A stretch of DNA of 64,000 bases from Solitalea agri (GTDB taxonomy: Bacteria; Bacteroidota; Bacteroidia; Sphingobacteriales; Sphingobacteriaceae), in the NCBI RefSeq assembly GCF_023914155.1, contig NZ_JAMWYS010000009.1:62001-126000 (forward strand). The letters run 5' to 3'. The notes under the pieces were generated by a model that saw only the letters and a list, made by a program, of their open reading frames with translations, was not told the origin of the DNA and did not search any database. Positions 25,103 to 35,530 of this stretch are shown one piece after another. Made by a program: the position numbers and the translations under genes. Position 1 is the first letter of the stretch, and each line of letters begins with the position of its first letter.

Positions 25103-28100
25103 TGTTTAATTGAATCCTGAACAGATTCGTCGTCCTGATCTTCGGTTTCCATCTCTTTCTCATCCGTGGTCTCTTTCCCCATTTTAACTATTGGATTATC
25201 GCGAGTACCTGTTATAGTCATTGGAATTCCGATGATACCAAATGGAGGTAAGCCCAAACGAAACTTCAAATTTAATCGGCCATCAAAGGTAGTTTGCCCT
25301 TCAATCTTTGGACGAAAACCGGCAATCTTGAACTTTGTTTTTTCAATATTGATCACATTGTTCTTGATAGAGGTTTTAATTTTAACCCCTTTAAGATTTG
25401 GATTATTCACTTCGTCTTTACCGGTACTTTTACTCACGGCAGTAAGCATTTTCAATCCTGCTATTTTAACATCTTTAATCGATAATACACCTGCTCCTAC
25501 TAATGAAGGATAAACTGGCATCATATCGGCATTCAAACGCCCCTGTAGCTGATATTTAAGAGACACCACCCCCTGTGCCTTGGCAGCCGCTGGCGCCAGA
25601 TCATGAAATATTTTAATTTCCTTGTAAGCTCGTTGAACGTCAAAATCCTGGGCATTTATTTTATAGCTAAAATTGGCTTTTCTCGGACTAACACTTACAT
25701 AAGTGGCGTCCATCACTACTTTACATCCAATTAAATTAAACCCTGTTTTATTCAATGCGAGTTGCCCATTATTAATGATCATTTGCCCCTGGCAGCTATC
25801 CAATTGTAAGGCATCATACTTAACTTTTTTGGCAAATGCATCAAAAGTCATATTCAAGTTTTTAGGCAAAATAACCACACCGCTTTCCCCCCCTGACACC
25901 TCTGTGGTATCACCGGCAAAGGCCATAAACTCATCAACCAAAAAGTAATTCGATTTTAAATCGAATGCCCCTACCAGCAACTCATTTTTTACTGCATAAT
26001 TTATCACATTGGTCAGATAGCCATTAAGCTCAAAATCAGTTTGCCCATAAATAGCCTTAAACTTATCAAACCATACTTTATCATCCTTAAAACTAAAAAT
26101 ACCGGTTTGCAACTTAAACGGTTTCGGAAACAACTCTGACATAAAAGTGAGATTGATAAGTTTTAAGGTGCCGCTGTTTTTCAATCGTGCATAATTCCCT
26201 TTTTGAGCATCACTTTGACGACCACGTAATGCAAGATTGGCGTCAATTCTTCCATCTACATTTAAACCTTTACGAGAGAAAACTTTATAAATACGACCCA
26301 TATCAATTTGCCCATTGGCCTTAACATCATAAACCATATCATCAAAATTCACCAGGTCGGCTTTTAAAGTAAAAGGCTTGCCTTCAAATGAAAACGTTAG
26401 TGGATCAATATCAACTTTCAAATCCCTTAATGTCCCGCTATTATTGGTAATTGTTGAATTAATCTGAATATTCTCAATTGGATTTGGGTAATACTTGGTT
26501 TTAACTGATCCGTCTTTTAGAGAAACTAGCGCCTTTGTATGAGGAAACTGTCGTTGAGCAGGATCATATTTCCCACTCGTAACAACATCCATAGTTAACA
26601 TTCCTCGAAGATCCAAACTATCCATTGGATACACCTGCTTAAGATCAGCCATGTTAAAATTAGCTTTCAGATCGGCCTCCATAGGAAATCCTTTAGAACC
26701 ATTAATTTTTAAAAAACCTTTAATATAATTTTTAAGGATGGTCGCATTCAGGTTCTCTATAGCAATATTGGCGTTTTTAATGTTATGGTCGGCACACGCT
26801 CCATTAATATTAAAGCTGATGTTATTAACAGATTGAGGCAAGGATGCATATTTGAAATAACCATTTCGTAGTGACGATCGTAAGGTAAACTTTGGAATGG
26901 ATAAAATCACCGTATCGCGTTTTCGCAAACTCGTCGGATCAGGTCCTACACTATATTTTCCATCAGCCAATAAATGCAGGCTATATTTACCCTTTACTGA
27001 AAAATCACTAACACCGTAGGCCTTTTGCCATTTTTCCAGGTCCAACTCTGAATTAATATTTGCATAAATGTAGGGATCTTTCAACCCTTTCACTTTTATA
27101 ATGGAGCTGAAATAATCCTTATCAATATTAAAGAATAGCGAATCGATCTTCAGGAAAGCACTATCCGGATTAAACCCAGGCAAACTTGCATCCATATTCA
27201 GGAAAAGATTTTTCACAGGCGATGGAACCTTTTGGTTTGCGATCAAACCATTCCTCACCTTCATATTCAAATTAAAATCAGGCATCTGATTCTTATCTGA
27301 AATATATTTACCTATTACGCTTGCGGTAACATCAGTAGTTCCCTCTACCTGTGTTTTATCCAGCCATTTTTGATACTCCGGAGGAAATGCAGTAAATAGA
27401 TCGCTTAAATTAGCTCCTTTGGTGGTGAGCCTAAAATCCATGTCATAACCAGTATCCAAAAACTCAAATCGACCGTTAAACTGTACAGGTAGTTTATTAA
27501 TCTTCAGATCATTTTTTTGAAAAAGCAAGGCAAATGAGTTAGTATTAATTCTGGTCACCAATTGCGCATTCACCTCTTTATTAAGAAAATAAGAAATCCC
27601 ATCATAGCTAAAATCTAATGAATCGATTTTAGCAACGGTAAATAGGTCAAACAGATCTTTACTTAAATCACCTTTGCCGGTATAGTTAAGCCCCTTGGCT
27701 TTTATCAGCATTGGAAATGATCGATCGTTATAAGTCAAATGACTATGAGTTATTAGTATCTTCTCGATTTTTAGTGACATACTGCTGCTATCGGCAGCTT
27801 TCTTATCTTTTTTTTCTGCAGAAGAGACATACACATTATAGTTTGCCTCGCCTTTTTCATTCACCAGAATATTAATGGCAGCGTCAGATAAGAAAATTTG
27901 ATCAACCTTGAGACTTTCGGCAAAAACGCTCTCCAAATCAATTCCTAGTGCTATTTCTTTCGCGCCTACTAAAGTTTCGTTGGTATAAGGAGAAGAACCA
28001 TTGAGATTGAAATCATAAAGGGTAAGAGTTAGAGATGGGAAATGCTTAAAGAAAGACAAGCCTACATCGGAGTAAGTCAGCTTGCCTCTTAAATTTTTCC

Positions 28101-28239
28101 CTGCCCATGTTTTAATTTTAGCCGACACTCCATCTTTTAAAAAGAATGGAGTAATGAACAGAATTAATAAAAAGCAACTGATTGCAATTCCGATAATTTT
28201 TAAGGATTTAATAAGAGTAGAGCGAAGTTTAGGATTCAT
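25099..28239 (-). CDS. AsmA-like large envelope protein
   Basis: This 1046-aa protein has one N-terminal membrane helix (about residues 13-31, IIGIAISCFLLILFITPFF). A very long beta-rich region follows, with the AsmA N-terminal pattern (LKDGVSAKIKTWAGKNLRGKLTYSDVGLSFF, seen in pieces). The AsmA_2-type C-terminal region follows (GVVSLKYQLQGRLNADM, GLPPFGIIGIPMTITGTRDNPIVKMG seen in pieces). Such proteins form beta-groove bridges thought to carry phospholipid between inner and outer membranes. The acidic C-terminal tail (ETEDQDDESVQD) is unremarkable. Its stop overlaps the 3' end of the convergent dnaX by 4 nt. Confidence 0.85.
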   Translation of the reverse strand: MNPKLRSTLIKSLKIIGIAISCFLLILFITPFFLKDGVSAKIKTWAGKNLRGKLTYSDVGLSFFKHFPSLTLTLYDFNLNGSSPYTNETLVGAKEIALGIDLESVFAESLKVDQIFLSDAAINILVNEKGEANYNVYVSSAEKKDKKAADSSSMSLKIEKILITHSHLTYNDRSFPMLIKAKGLNYTGKGDLSKDLFDLFTVAKIDSLDFSYDGISYFLNKEVNAQLVTRINTNSFALLFQKNDLKINKLPVQFNGRFEFLDTGYDMDFRLTTKGANLSDLFTAFPPEYQKWLDKTQVEGTTDVTASVIGKYISDKNQMPDFNLNMKVRNGLIANQKVPSPVKNLFLNMDASLPGFNPDSAFLKIDSLFFNIDKDYFSSIIKVKGLKDPYIYANINSELDLEKWQKAYGVSDFSVKGKYSLHLLADGKYSVGPDPTSLRKRDTVILSIPKFTLRSSLRNGYFKYASLPQSVNNISFNINGACADHNIKNANIAIENLNATILKNYIKGFLKINGSKGFPMEADLKANFNMADLKQVYPMDSLDLRGMLTMDVVTSGKYDPAQRQFPHTKALVSLKDGSVKTKYYPNPIENIQINSTITNNSGTLRDLKVDIDPLTFSFEGKPFTLKADLVNFDDMVYDVKANGQIDMGRIYKVFSRKGLNVDGRIDANLALRGRQSDAQKGNYARLKNSGTLKLINLTFMSELFPKPFKLQTGIFSFKDDKVWFDKFKAIYGQTDFELNGYLTNVINYAVKNELLVGAFDLKSNYFLVDEFMAFAGDTTEVSGGESGVVILPKNLNMTFDAFAKKVKYDALQLDSCQGQMIINNGQLALNKTGFNLIGCKVVMDATYVSVSPRKANFSYKINAQDFDVQRAYKEIKIFHDLAPAAAKAQGVVSLKYQLQGRLNADMMPVYPSLVGAGVLSIKDVKIAGLKMLTAVSKSTGKDEVNNPNLKGVKIKTSIKNNVINIEKTKFKIAGFRPKIEGQTTFDGRLNLKFRLGLPPFGIIGIPMTITGTRDNPIVKMGKETTDEKEMETEDQDDESVQDSIKH

Positions 28240-28317
28240 CAGTAAGCAAGATCGTAAATTAAAATAAATGTAATTAGCTAATTAAAAGCATTATACCGCT
28301 ATTAAATTTACTAAAAA

Positions 28318-28362
28318 TTAAGGCCATAAAACACAAGTGAACATGTGTTTTATGGCCTTTAA
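28318..28362 (-). terminator. Terminator downstream of MFS gene
   Basis: Long stem TTAAGGCCATAAAACACA / TGTGTTTTATGGCCTTTAA with a short loop, 27 nt beyond the MFS stop and before the AsmA-like start. Confidence 0.75.
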
Positions 28363-28388
28363 TCAATAAATATTATTATTACTTAATT

Positions 28389-29579
28389 CTAACTAACTGA
28401 TACTTTAGTTAGGTTATTTTTCGAGGGATAGGTAAACCAATAAATTGTAATAGAAATTAAAGAAAAGATAATGCCCACCAAACAAACTCCAAACCATTGA
28501 TAAAGGTCCCAAACCCATAAACCAATGGCCGAGCCCATAGCCGTTCCGATAAAACTGCCTGTCATGAACACGGTATTTATACGATTACGGGCTTCCGGAA
28601 TAAGTGCATAAATACGCGTTTGATTAGATACATGAATCCCTTGTATTCCCATATCAAGCAATATAATTCCGACGATTAATCCGATAACATTATGTCGCGA
28701 AATATATAACAGTACAAAAGACAGCAACATAATTACTACACCAAAACCTATGGCTACCCTCGGATTGCGCTTATCGGCAATTTTCCCAACCAATGGAGCC
28801 ATTAAAGCACCCATCCCGGCAGCCAAACCAAACAAGCCAATGGTATTAGCATTAAAATGAAAAGGACTTGCTGATAATAATAAAACCATGGTAGTCCAAA
28901 ACATTCCGAATGAACCAAAAGCAAGTGCATTTATAGCGGTCGCCTCGCGCAAAACATGTTGTTCTTTTACCAGTTGCACCAATGATTTCATCAACTGACC
29001 ATAACTCCCCTGAAAACTGGGTTTGCTGGAAGGAAATGTAAACGTCATTACTATTGCCAGCACCAAACATATTCCGGCTGCAATGTAAAACATGGCACGC
29101 CATCCCCATAAGTCCCCAATAAACCCACTCAAGGTTCTCGATAGTAAAATACCTATCAGCAATCCGCTCATTATTGTTCCAATAATGCGTCCTCGTTGTT
29201 CAGGTGCGGCCAAATTTGCCGCCATCGGAATTATAAGTTGAGGCACCATGGAGGTAAACCCAATTAATAATCCTGCAATTTTTAATACAAAGATATTTTG
29301 AGTTACAGCAGCACCTATTAAGGCCACAACGGAAGTAAGTGTCATAACAATGATCTGTTTTTTCCGTTCGAGCTTATCACCTAAAGGAGTACAAAAGAAT
29401 AAACCCAATGCATAACCGAGTTGTGTATAAAAGTTGATCTGTCCGGCATTACTCTCAGAAACATTGAACTCTTTACTAATTAGCACCACCAAAGGTTGAC
29501 TGTAATAGATATTGGCAACAATCAGCCCAGTAGCAAAAGCCATGAGCAGCATCTGGGCTCTGCTTAAAGATGAAGTCAT
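28389..29579 (-). CDS. MFS transporter (DHA1-like)
   Basis: This is a 396-aa major-facilitator protein with 12 predicted helices. The first helix pattern ANIYYSQPLVVLISKEF and the loop-2 motif GDKLERKKQII (the MFS motif A, GxxxDRxxRR-like) are visible. A related loop, GKIADKRNPRVAIGFG, occurs at the half-way repeat. It resembles drug:proton or sugar-efflux antiporters of the YnfM/NepI type, but the substrate is not predictable. It is divergent from the head-GIN gene. Confidence 0.88.
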   Translation of the reverse strand: MTSSLSRAQMLLMAFATGLIVANIYYSQPLVVLISKEFNVSESNAGQINFYTQLGYALGLFFCTPLGDKLERKKQIIVMTLTSVVALIGAAVTQNIFVLKIAGLLIGFTSMVPQLIIPMAANLAAPEQRGRIIGTIMSGLLIGILLSRTLSGFIGDLWGWRAMFYIAAGICLVLAIVMTFTFPSSKPSFQGSYGQLMKSLVQLVKEQHVLREATAINALAFGSFGMFWTTMVLLLSASPFHFNANTIGLFGLAAGMGALMAPLVGKIADKRNPRVAIGFGVVIMLLSFVLLYISRHNVIGLIVGIILLDMGIQGIHVSNQTRIYALIPEARNRINTVFMTGSFIGTAMGSAIGLWVWDLYQWFGVCLVGIIFSLISITIYWFTYPSKNNLTKVSVS

Positions 29580-29598
29580 TAAAACGATTTTAGACGAA

Positions 29599-29606
29599 CA
29601 AAGATA
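29599..29606 (-). promoter_or_regulatory. -7 element for the MFS gene
   Basis: TATCTTTG on the minus strand matches TAnnTTTG, 19 nt before the MFS ATG at 29579. No matching -33 TTG is seen. Confidence 0.4.
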
Positions 29607-29745
29607 GGTGCATGTAAATGCAAAGCTGTAAATTGTAACAGGTTATTTGCCACTGCAAACAAATAGTAACTTTTACATGCAACTTTTAATCATTGATTGC
29701 GTCATTAACAAAAGATCTATAACTAACTAAACAATAATACTTATC

Positions 29746-30468
29746 ATGAAACTTTTATTAAAAACCTTATTGGCTTCTGTAATTGCCTTGGGCATTTGTA
29801 ACATCTCTTATTCCCAAACGACTTCCAACAAGGCTCCGGGCATTAGTCCTAGTGTACATGATTTTAACGCAATTTCTGTTGGTGGACCAATCAACGTATT
29901 TGTAACCATGGGAAATGAAGAGTCGTTACGAATTGAAGCATCTGAAGAAAACGTAAAGAACATGATCGTTGAAGTTAAAAACAACACACTTGTCCTAAAG
30001 CTTAAAAACTCTTCGTATATGTGGAAGCATTCGGAGGGAAAAATCAATGCTTACGTTACGGCAAAACAGCTTAGAGGGTTGACAGTTGGTGGGTCTGGAT
30101 CGCTGAAAGTTGAAGGTACTGTTAAAGCCGATAACGTAGATTTAACCGTAAGCGGCTCAGGGAATATGAACTTGACTGCCGAAGCATCCTCATTAGAAAG
30201 TACCGTTAGTGGTTCAGGCTCTATAAGAATTTCCGGAACGGCAGATAAATCGGATATTACCGTTAGTGGCTCTGGATCATTTAATGGCAATGATTTAAAA
30301 AGCAACAAAACTTCAGTTGTGGTAAGTGGCTCTGGTGAAGCGCGTATACATACAGAACAAGCACTCGAGGCCGTAATAAGCGGCTCCGGAAGTGTGAATT
30401 ACAGCGGATCGCCAACAAATATCGACACAAAGACAAGCGGTTCTGGAAGAGTAAAAAAAGTAGATTAA
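29746..30468 (+). CDS. Head-GIN domain (DUF2807) secreted protein
   Basis: This 240-aa exported protein has a signal peptide (about residues 1-23, ending SYSQT). The head-GIN domain follows, starting near FNAISVGGPINVFVTMG. The C-terminal half is a beta-helix of near-regular repeats with the core VSGSGS at about 20-residue spacing, seen at least six times. DUF2807 proteins are common in Bacteroidota envelopes, often near LiaF/PspC-type stress regulators, but none is present here. A putative adhesin or cell-surface role is inference. Confidence 0.88.
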   Translation: MKLLLKTLLASVIALGICNISYSQTTSNKAPGISPSVHDFNAISVGGPINVFVTMGNEESLRIEASEENVKNMIVEVKNNTLVLKLKNSSYMWKHSEGKINAYVTAKQLRGLTVGGSGSLKVEGTVKADNVDLTVSGSGNMNLTAEASSLESTVSGSGSIRISGTADKSDITVSGSGSFNGNDLKSNKTSVVVSGSGEARIHTEQALEAVISGSGSVNYSGSPTNIDTKTSGSGRVKKVD

Positions 30469-30481
30469 TCAGTGTTTTAAT

Positions 30482-30527
30482 AAAAAGAGAAGGCCCGTTT
30501 TATTGACAAAACGGGCCTTCTCTTTTT
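30482..30527. terminator. Bidirectional terminator between head-GIN and GH20 genes
   Basis: Perfect 20-bp arms (AAAAAGAGAAGGCCCGTTTT and its complement) around a 6-nt loop, with A/T runs on both sides, between convergent genes. Confidence 0.9.
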
Positions 30528-30538
30528 ATTCTTGTTAA

Positions 30539-32191
30539 TTATTTAGCATCAGAAAGTATATGTTTCGCATAATTCACTTTCAATTCATCTAAACGCAAGG
30601 CCTGCTTTTTAAAACGATGCAAAAAGTCGGTATAGTTTTTATTGGCTTTTGTAGTCCAAACAACTTCGGCCATAGCCAACGAACGTGGAAAAACCATATA
30701 CTCCACATGCTCCGGAGTTGCTACATACTCGGTCCAAAGGTTTACCTGCGCACCTTTAATATATTTTGCCTCTTGTTGTGTTAATGTATCAGGAACTGGT
30801 TCGTAAGAATACACTTTTTCAACCGGGGTAAACCCGCCAATTGCCAAGGGTTCATTTTCTGACTTAGCTTGATAATGATCAAGATAACAGAAGCCACCCG
30901 GAGTCATTATTACATCATGATGTTGCTTAGCCGCTGCAATGCCGCCTTCAATTCCTCTCCATGACATTACCGTTGCATTAGGAGCCAATCCTCCCTCCAA
31001 AATTTCATCCCAGCCAATTATCTGACGACCTTTTGAATTGATAAATTTCTCCATCCGTTGGATAAAATAGCTTTGCAATTCATGCTCATCTTTTAACCCT
31101 TTCTCTTTTATCAGTGTTTGACAATGGTGGCAGTTTTTCCAACGAAGCTTCGGACATTCATCACCACCAATATGAATGTATTTACTCGGGAACAAGTCCA
31201 TTACCTCTGTTAGCACATTTTCAAGAAATTTAAAGGTGGTATCGCGCGGACAAAATACATCGTTAAATACACCCCAACGGGTTGCTACTTCATATGGGCC
31301 TTGTGTACATCCCAACTCCGGATAAGCCGTTAATGCAGCTAATGCATGTCCGGGCATTTCAATTTCGGGGATTATATTAATAAATCGATCTTGAGCATAT
31401 TTTACTATTTCTTTAACTTCCTCTTGAGTATAAAACCCTTCATAAGTTTTACAATCGTACTGCCGATCCATGATTGGGGTCCCGGTAGTGGTTTTACCAA
31501 CTGCAGTTTCTTTTCTCCAGGAGCCCATAGTAGTTAATTTCGGATATTTCTTTATCTCAATTCTCCAACCCTGATCTTCAGTTAAGTGCCAGTGAAAGGT
31601 GTTGTACTTAAATAAAGCGAGCAGATCGATGTAACGTTTAATGAAATCAGGCGGAAAAAAGTGACGGCAAACATCCAAATGTGCTCCACGATATTCAAAA
31701 CGAGGTGCATCCTGAATAACTGCACAAGGAATTGTCCATTTAACCGATGAAACCACTTGTTTATTTTCAATTTGCGGAGGCAATAACTGACGCAGCGTTT
31801 GAACGGCTCTAAATGCACCTGCTGCTGTTTTTGATCGTATATCAATAATGTTTTTTGAAATTGCAATCCGGTATTCCTCTTCATTCTTCATCCCAGGATC
31901 AAGTGTAAACACAATTACATTTTTGGAAGCGTTCTCTACAAAACTCAATTGAAAGCCAGTAGAAGCATTTACCAGATCCACTAAAAAACTAACTGCTGTT
32001 TTAAGCTGCTCATCTTTATTATTCAACACAATTTTTGTTGAGGCATTAATAGCAAACTCACCTTTACGAGCAATTAACGTTTGCGGTTTGGGAATAATCG
32101 GGTATCGCTCAGCTGTTGATTGCGCATAGCTCAAAATGGCGCACACTACCATCGGCAGCATCATCAACAATGCCTTGATCTTAATTTTCAT
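30539..32191 (-). CDS. Beta-N-acetylhexosaminidase (GH20), exported
   Basis: GH20 enzymes remove terminal GlcNAc or GalNAc from glycans by substrate-assisted catalysis. The 550-aa protein has a signal peptide (cleavage near SYAQ, about residue 24). A GH20b domain carrying PIIPKPQTL follows, then the catalytic barrel. DAPRFEYRGAHLDVCRHF marks the barrel start. HIGGDECPKLRW holds the catalytic Asp344-Glu345 pair, and ATVMSWRGIEGG lines the active site. It is periplasmic or surface-bound. It has its own terminator and lies apart from the SusC/D locus. Confidence 0.93.
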   Translation of the reverse strand: MKIKIKALLMMLPMVVCAILSYAQSTAERYPIIPKPQTLIARKGEFAINASTKIVLNNKDEQLKTAVSFLVDLVNASTGFQLSFVENASKNVIVFTLDPGMKNEEEYRIAISKNIIDIRSKTAAGAFRAVQTLRQLLPPQIENKQVVSSVKWTIPCAVIQDAPRFEYRGAHLDVCRHFFPPDFIKRYIDLLALFKYNTFHWHLTEDQGWRIEIKKYPKLTTMGSWRKETAVGKTTTGTPIMDRQYDCKTYEGFYTQEEVKEIVKYAQDRFINIIPEIEMPGHALAALTAYPELGCTQGPYEVATRWGVFNDVFCPRDTTFKFLENVLTEVMDLFPSKYIHIGGDECPKLRWKNCHHCQTLIKEKGLKDEHELQSYFIQRMEKFINSKGRQIIGWDEILEGGLAPNATVMSWRGIEGGIAAAKQHHDVIMTPGGFCYLDHYQAKSENEPLAIGGFTPVEKVYSYEPVPDTLTQQEAKYIKGAQVNLWTEYVATPEHVEYMVFPRSLAMAEVVWTTKANKNYTDFLHRFKKQALRLDELKVNYAKHILSDAK

Positions 32192-32228
32192 ATATAATTG
32201 TTAGTTAACTGGTACGAATTTTAAAGAT

Positions 32229-32272
32229 AAAAAAGAAGGCCGAAATACTTGTGTATCTCGGCCTTCTTTTTA
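32229..32272 (-). terminator. Terminator of S41 peptidase gene
   Basis: AAAAAGAAGGCCGA / TCGGCCTTCTTTTT hairpin, 16 nt after the S41 stop and upstream of the GH20 gene. Confidence 0.88.
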
Positions 32273-32287
32273 AATATTATTCAAAAG

Positions 32288-33709
32288 CTAGCGCATTAAA
32301 CGCTTAAGCTTTGGATAGTCATCATGTAATGACTTAAATGCCATCGGTTTTCTGTCAATTGAAGAGCTCAATTCCTTCAACCTTAAACTGAACGCTCTGC
32401 TTGCTTGCGTTTCGCGGGTACTATATACTACCCCATTAGTTATTTGAACCAATGCTTTATTCAATAAGGCTTCATGGATATCACCCAATGGTTTTAGGTC
32501 TGACCCATTATCCAAATCTTCAATATCAGGTACAAATCCTGTATTATAATCTGACTGACCTAACGAGTTAAAGCTTTTGGTAACAATGGGTTGCATTCCC
32601 CACTTAATTTTTCCGGTTTCATCTGTTACCGTAATTGACCCAACGTTTTTACCGTAGGTTTTAGCTCCAATTAAAAAAACAGGCATGTAAGGTCTCAATC
32701 CGTTTATCAATAACTCACTGGCAGAAGCGGTATGATTACTGGTTAACACATAAAGCTTATTCAAATTAGCACCTATATTATTGGATTTTGAAATGAATTT
32801 GCCTAAAAAGAATGCGGCACCCAAACTAGGGTCATCCATTATTTCTTTCGTTACCTGTGTATTGTATTCCTTTTTATAAAATACTTTATTCGGATCGAGA
32901 TCTTTTACTATTAAGCTGGCTAATAAAGTGGAAGAAGTCACTAATCCTCCCGTATTAAAGCGAAGGTCTAACACCAGGTCGGTAACGCCTTGGGCTTTAA
33001 ATTTCCCAAAAACTTCGTCCATTTTTTTATCATATTTCCCAGTTTTATCACCTGGGTCGGCAACAAACTGGTTATAAACAAAGTAGCCGATCTTTTTATT
33101 ATTAATAGTGTAAACTGAGTCCAAAAACACAGGATTCTCTTCAATTTCCAGCGCAATAAGATTTTTGGTTTCCTTATCAGTAAAATTTCCGTTTGAATAA
33201 GTAAGGGTGGTGATAGTAAAAGAATCAAGACCAAAAAGTAAAGATTCGTAGTTAGTAGTAGTAAGCTGTTTTCCGTTGATCTTTCCAAAGATATCCCCTC
33301 TTTTTAACCCTGCTTTTGCAGCCGGAGAATTAGGTAAAACATACAAAATCTGACCAATTATATTCGAGCCAACACCCGTGGTGTACAACCTGATCTCATA
33401 GCCAACCGATTTGGAGACACCGTTCAATGAATTTTCTAAATCTTCAGCACTTTCCTGAATCCACGAAAAACGATCTTCAGTTTTATAAAGCAATGATTCA
33501 AAAAATTGATCCGGCGCTAAATTTTTATTTGTACTTGCAGGAATTTTACTAGTCCAGTAGTACAAGTAGCGCATATTATCTTCTATCCATTGATTTACTT
33601 CCTTGTTATTACCCGGCTTAGGATCATCTTTTTTACATGAGTAAGTAATTGTAATAGCTGCTAATGCTGTTATTGCCCAAAACTTAAGGGCACTAATCTT
33701 TTTGTTCAT
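32288..33709 (-). CDS. S41-family (C-terminal processing) peptidase, lipoprotein
   Basis: The 473-aa protein has a lipoprotein signal with lipobox ending at Cys25 (ITITYSC), so it is probably membrane-anchored. A PDZ-like domain (LPNSPAAKAGLKRGDIFGKING, about 125-147) precedes the protease core. Core motifs are DLVLDLRFNTGG, TASASELLINGLRP (nucleophile Ser near 329) and GAKTYGKNVGS with the general-base Lys. This matches Bacteroidota tail-specific proteases. The physiological substrate is unknown. Confidence 0.92.
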   Translation of the reverse strand: MNKKISALKFWAITALAAITITYSCKKDDPKPGNNKEVNQWIEDNMRYLYYWTSKIPASTNKNLAPDQFFESLLYKTEDRFSWIQESAEDLENSLNGVSKSVGYEIRLYTTGVGSNIIGQILYVLPNSPAAKAGLKRGDIFGKINGKQLTTTNYESLLFGLDSFTITTLTYSNGNFTDKETKNLIALEIEENPVFLDSVYTINNKKIGYFVYNQFVADPGDKTGKYDKKMDEVFGKFKAQGVTDLVLDLRFNTGGLVTSSTLLASLIVKDLDPNKVFYKKEYNTQVTKEIMDDPSLGAAFFLGKFISKSNNIGANLNKLYVLTSNHTASASELLINGLRPYMPVFLIGAKTYGKNVGSITVTDETGKIKWGMQPIVTKSFNSLGQSDYNTGFVPDIEDLDNGSDLKPLGDIHEALLNKALVQITNGVVYSTRETQASRAFSLRLKELSSSIDRKPMAFKSLHDDYPKLKRLMR

Positions 33710-33884
33710 AGATAAACTTCTTAAATGGTATAAATTCTTTCTTGGGTTTCAAAAATAGAAAATTAAACGAGAGTCCTAGCCGCTTTTAACTTCACTGCAA
33801 ATAATTGATCCTAGTCATGTAAAGCCTTATATCATGAATTTTCAAATTCTCTAATTTCCAGCCACTCACATCCATCTATTTTTA

Positions 33885-33892
33885 TAAATTTG
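33885..33892 (+). promoter_or_regulatory. -7 element for icd
   Basis: TAAATTTG matches TAnnTTTG, 34 nt before the icd ATG. There is no clear -33 TTG. Confidence 0.4.
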
Positions 33893-33926
33893 GGCTCGAT
33901 TTGAAAAACTTCATAAAATTCGCATT

Positions 33927-35159
33927 ATGTCAATAGAAAAAATTAAAGTTGCCAACCCTGTGGTTGAATTGGACGGCGACGAAATGACCCGCATTATCTG
34001 GAAATTCATCAAGGACAAATTAATTCTCCCTTATTTAGACCTTGATATCAAATATTACGATTTAGGTATTGAGCATCGTGATGCTACAAATGACCAGGTT
34101 ACTGTTGACGCAGCTGAAGCTATTAAAAAATATAATGTAGGTATTAAATGTGCTACCATCACTCCTGATGAGCAACGCGTAGAAGAATTCAAACTGAAAC
34201 AAATGTGGAAATCACCTAACGGCACCATCCGTAACATTTTGGACGGTACTGTTTTCCGTGAGCCTATCGTTTGTGACAATGTTCCTCGTTTGGTTCCTAA
34301 CTGGACTGCCCCTATCTGCGTTGGTCGTCACGCATTTGGTGATCAATACCGCGCTACCGATTTCGTAACTAAAGGAAAAGGTAAATTAACTATCAAATTT
34401 GAAGGTGAAAACGGTGAAGTAATTGAGCACGAAGTGTACAACTACAAAGGTGATGGCGTTGCATTAGCAATGTACAATACTGATGAGTCGATCCGTGGTT
34501 TTGCTCGTTCATGCTTTAACCAGGCGATCATGAAAAAATGGCCTTTATACCTTTCTACCAAAAACACCATTTTGAAGAAATATGATGGTCGTTTCAAAGA
34601 TATTTTCGAAGAAATTTACCAAGGCGAGTTCAAAGCTGAAATGGACAAATTAGGTATCACTTACGAGCACCGTTTAATCGATGACATGGTTGCTTCGGCT
34701 TTAAAATGGAACGGAAACTTTGTTTGGGCTTGTAAAAACTATGATGGCGACGTACAGTCAGATACAGTTGCTCAAGGTTTCGGTTCATTGGGTTTGATGA
34801 CTTCAACTTTGGTTACTCCAGATGGTAAAACAATGGAAGCTGAAGCTGCTCATGGTACTGTAACTCGTCACTACCGCGAACACCAAAAAGGTAAACGCAC
34901 TTCAACTAACCCAATTGCTTCTATTTTCGCTTGGACTCGTGGTTTAGAGTTCCGTGGTAAATTAGATGGCAACCAAGCATTAGTTGACTTCTGTCAAAAA
35001 TTAGAGCAAGTGTGTGTGGAAACTGTAGAGTCGGGTAAAATGACCAAAGACTTAGCGGTTTGTATCTACGGTAATAATGTTACTGCTGATCAATACTTAT
35101 ATACTGAAGATTTCTTAGCTGCAATTGACGAAAACTTAAAAGCTAAGTTAGCGAAGTAA
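33927..35159 (+). CDS. icd: NADP-dependent isocitrate dehydrogenase (eukaryotic type)
   Basis: IDH oxidises isocitrate to 2-oxoglutarate with NADP+ in the TCA cycle. The 410-aa protein belongs to the homodimeric eukaryotic-like subfamily rather than the E. coli type. Visible segments are [14 protein letters not shown] at the N-terminus and [32 protein letters not shown] (substrate serine region). Others are [29 protein letters not shown] (metal-binding Asp residues, seen in pieces) and [12 protein letters not shown]. It is transcribed alone and ends at a strong terminator. Confidence 0.96.
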   Translation: MSIEKIKVANPVVELDGDEMTRIIWKFIKDKLILPYLDLDIKYYDLGIEHRDATNDQVTVDAAEAIKKYNVGIKCATITPDEQRVEEFKLKQMWKSPNGTIRNILDGTVFREPIVCDNVPRLVPNWTAPICVGRHAFGDQYRATDFVTKGKGKLTIKFEGENGEVIEHEVYNYKGDGVALAMYNTDESIRGFARSCFNQAIMKKWPLYLSTKNTILKKYDGRFKDIFEEIYQGEFKAEMDKLGITYEHRLIDDMVASALKWNGNFVWACKNYDGDVQSDTVAQGFGSLGLMTSTLVTPDGKTMEAEAAHGTVTRHYREHQKGKRTSTNPIASIFAWTRGLEFRGKLDGNQALVDFCQKLEQVCVETVESGKMTKDLAVCIYGNNVTADQYLYTEDFLAAIDENLKAKLAK

Positions 35160-35530
35160 TTTTTTGGCTGATAGCTTTTAGCAATTAGCATTTAGATAAG
35201 AGCGCCCTTGTTTCAGCAGAAACGAGGGCGTTTTGTTTCATATTATCTTTGTTCTACTTAATAGTTGATTTGCAAATAATTAAGAATATTGATTAAAATG
35301 CCCCAAAATAAATAAATACAGTTAAAGTTTTGTAGACACGTCAAATATCGAAAACTGAATATTAGATATATTGTACAATTTGATTTAGAAAACCAAACAC
35401 TGATAAAGCACAACATGCAATACAAACAATTACCATCATTTATTCCATTTGTTCTTTAACTTCTTATCATTAAATTTGAGAGAATTTAATTGCGTCTAAA
35501 GCAATTATTAATACTTTGATATTCAACGTC
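35160..35530. other. Intergenic region icd to ftsB-like gene
   Basis: It holds the icd terminator (35202-35236) and then about 290 nt of AT-rich sequence. No ORF above 15 codons has a credible start. TATCTTTG at about 35247-35254 resembles a -7 element but no gene follows closely. I see no RNA gene. Confidence 0.5.
35202..35236 (+). terminator. Terminator of icd
   Basis: CGCCCTTGTTTC / GAAACGAGGGCG hairpin followed by TTTTG, 43 nt after the stop codon. Confidence 0.85.

Noticed and set aside
29808-30308. Antisense ORFs opposite the head-GIN gene
   Set aside because: Repetitive Pro/Leu/Thr composition mirrors the VSGSGS repeats of the sense strand.
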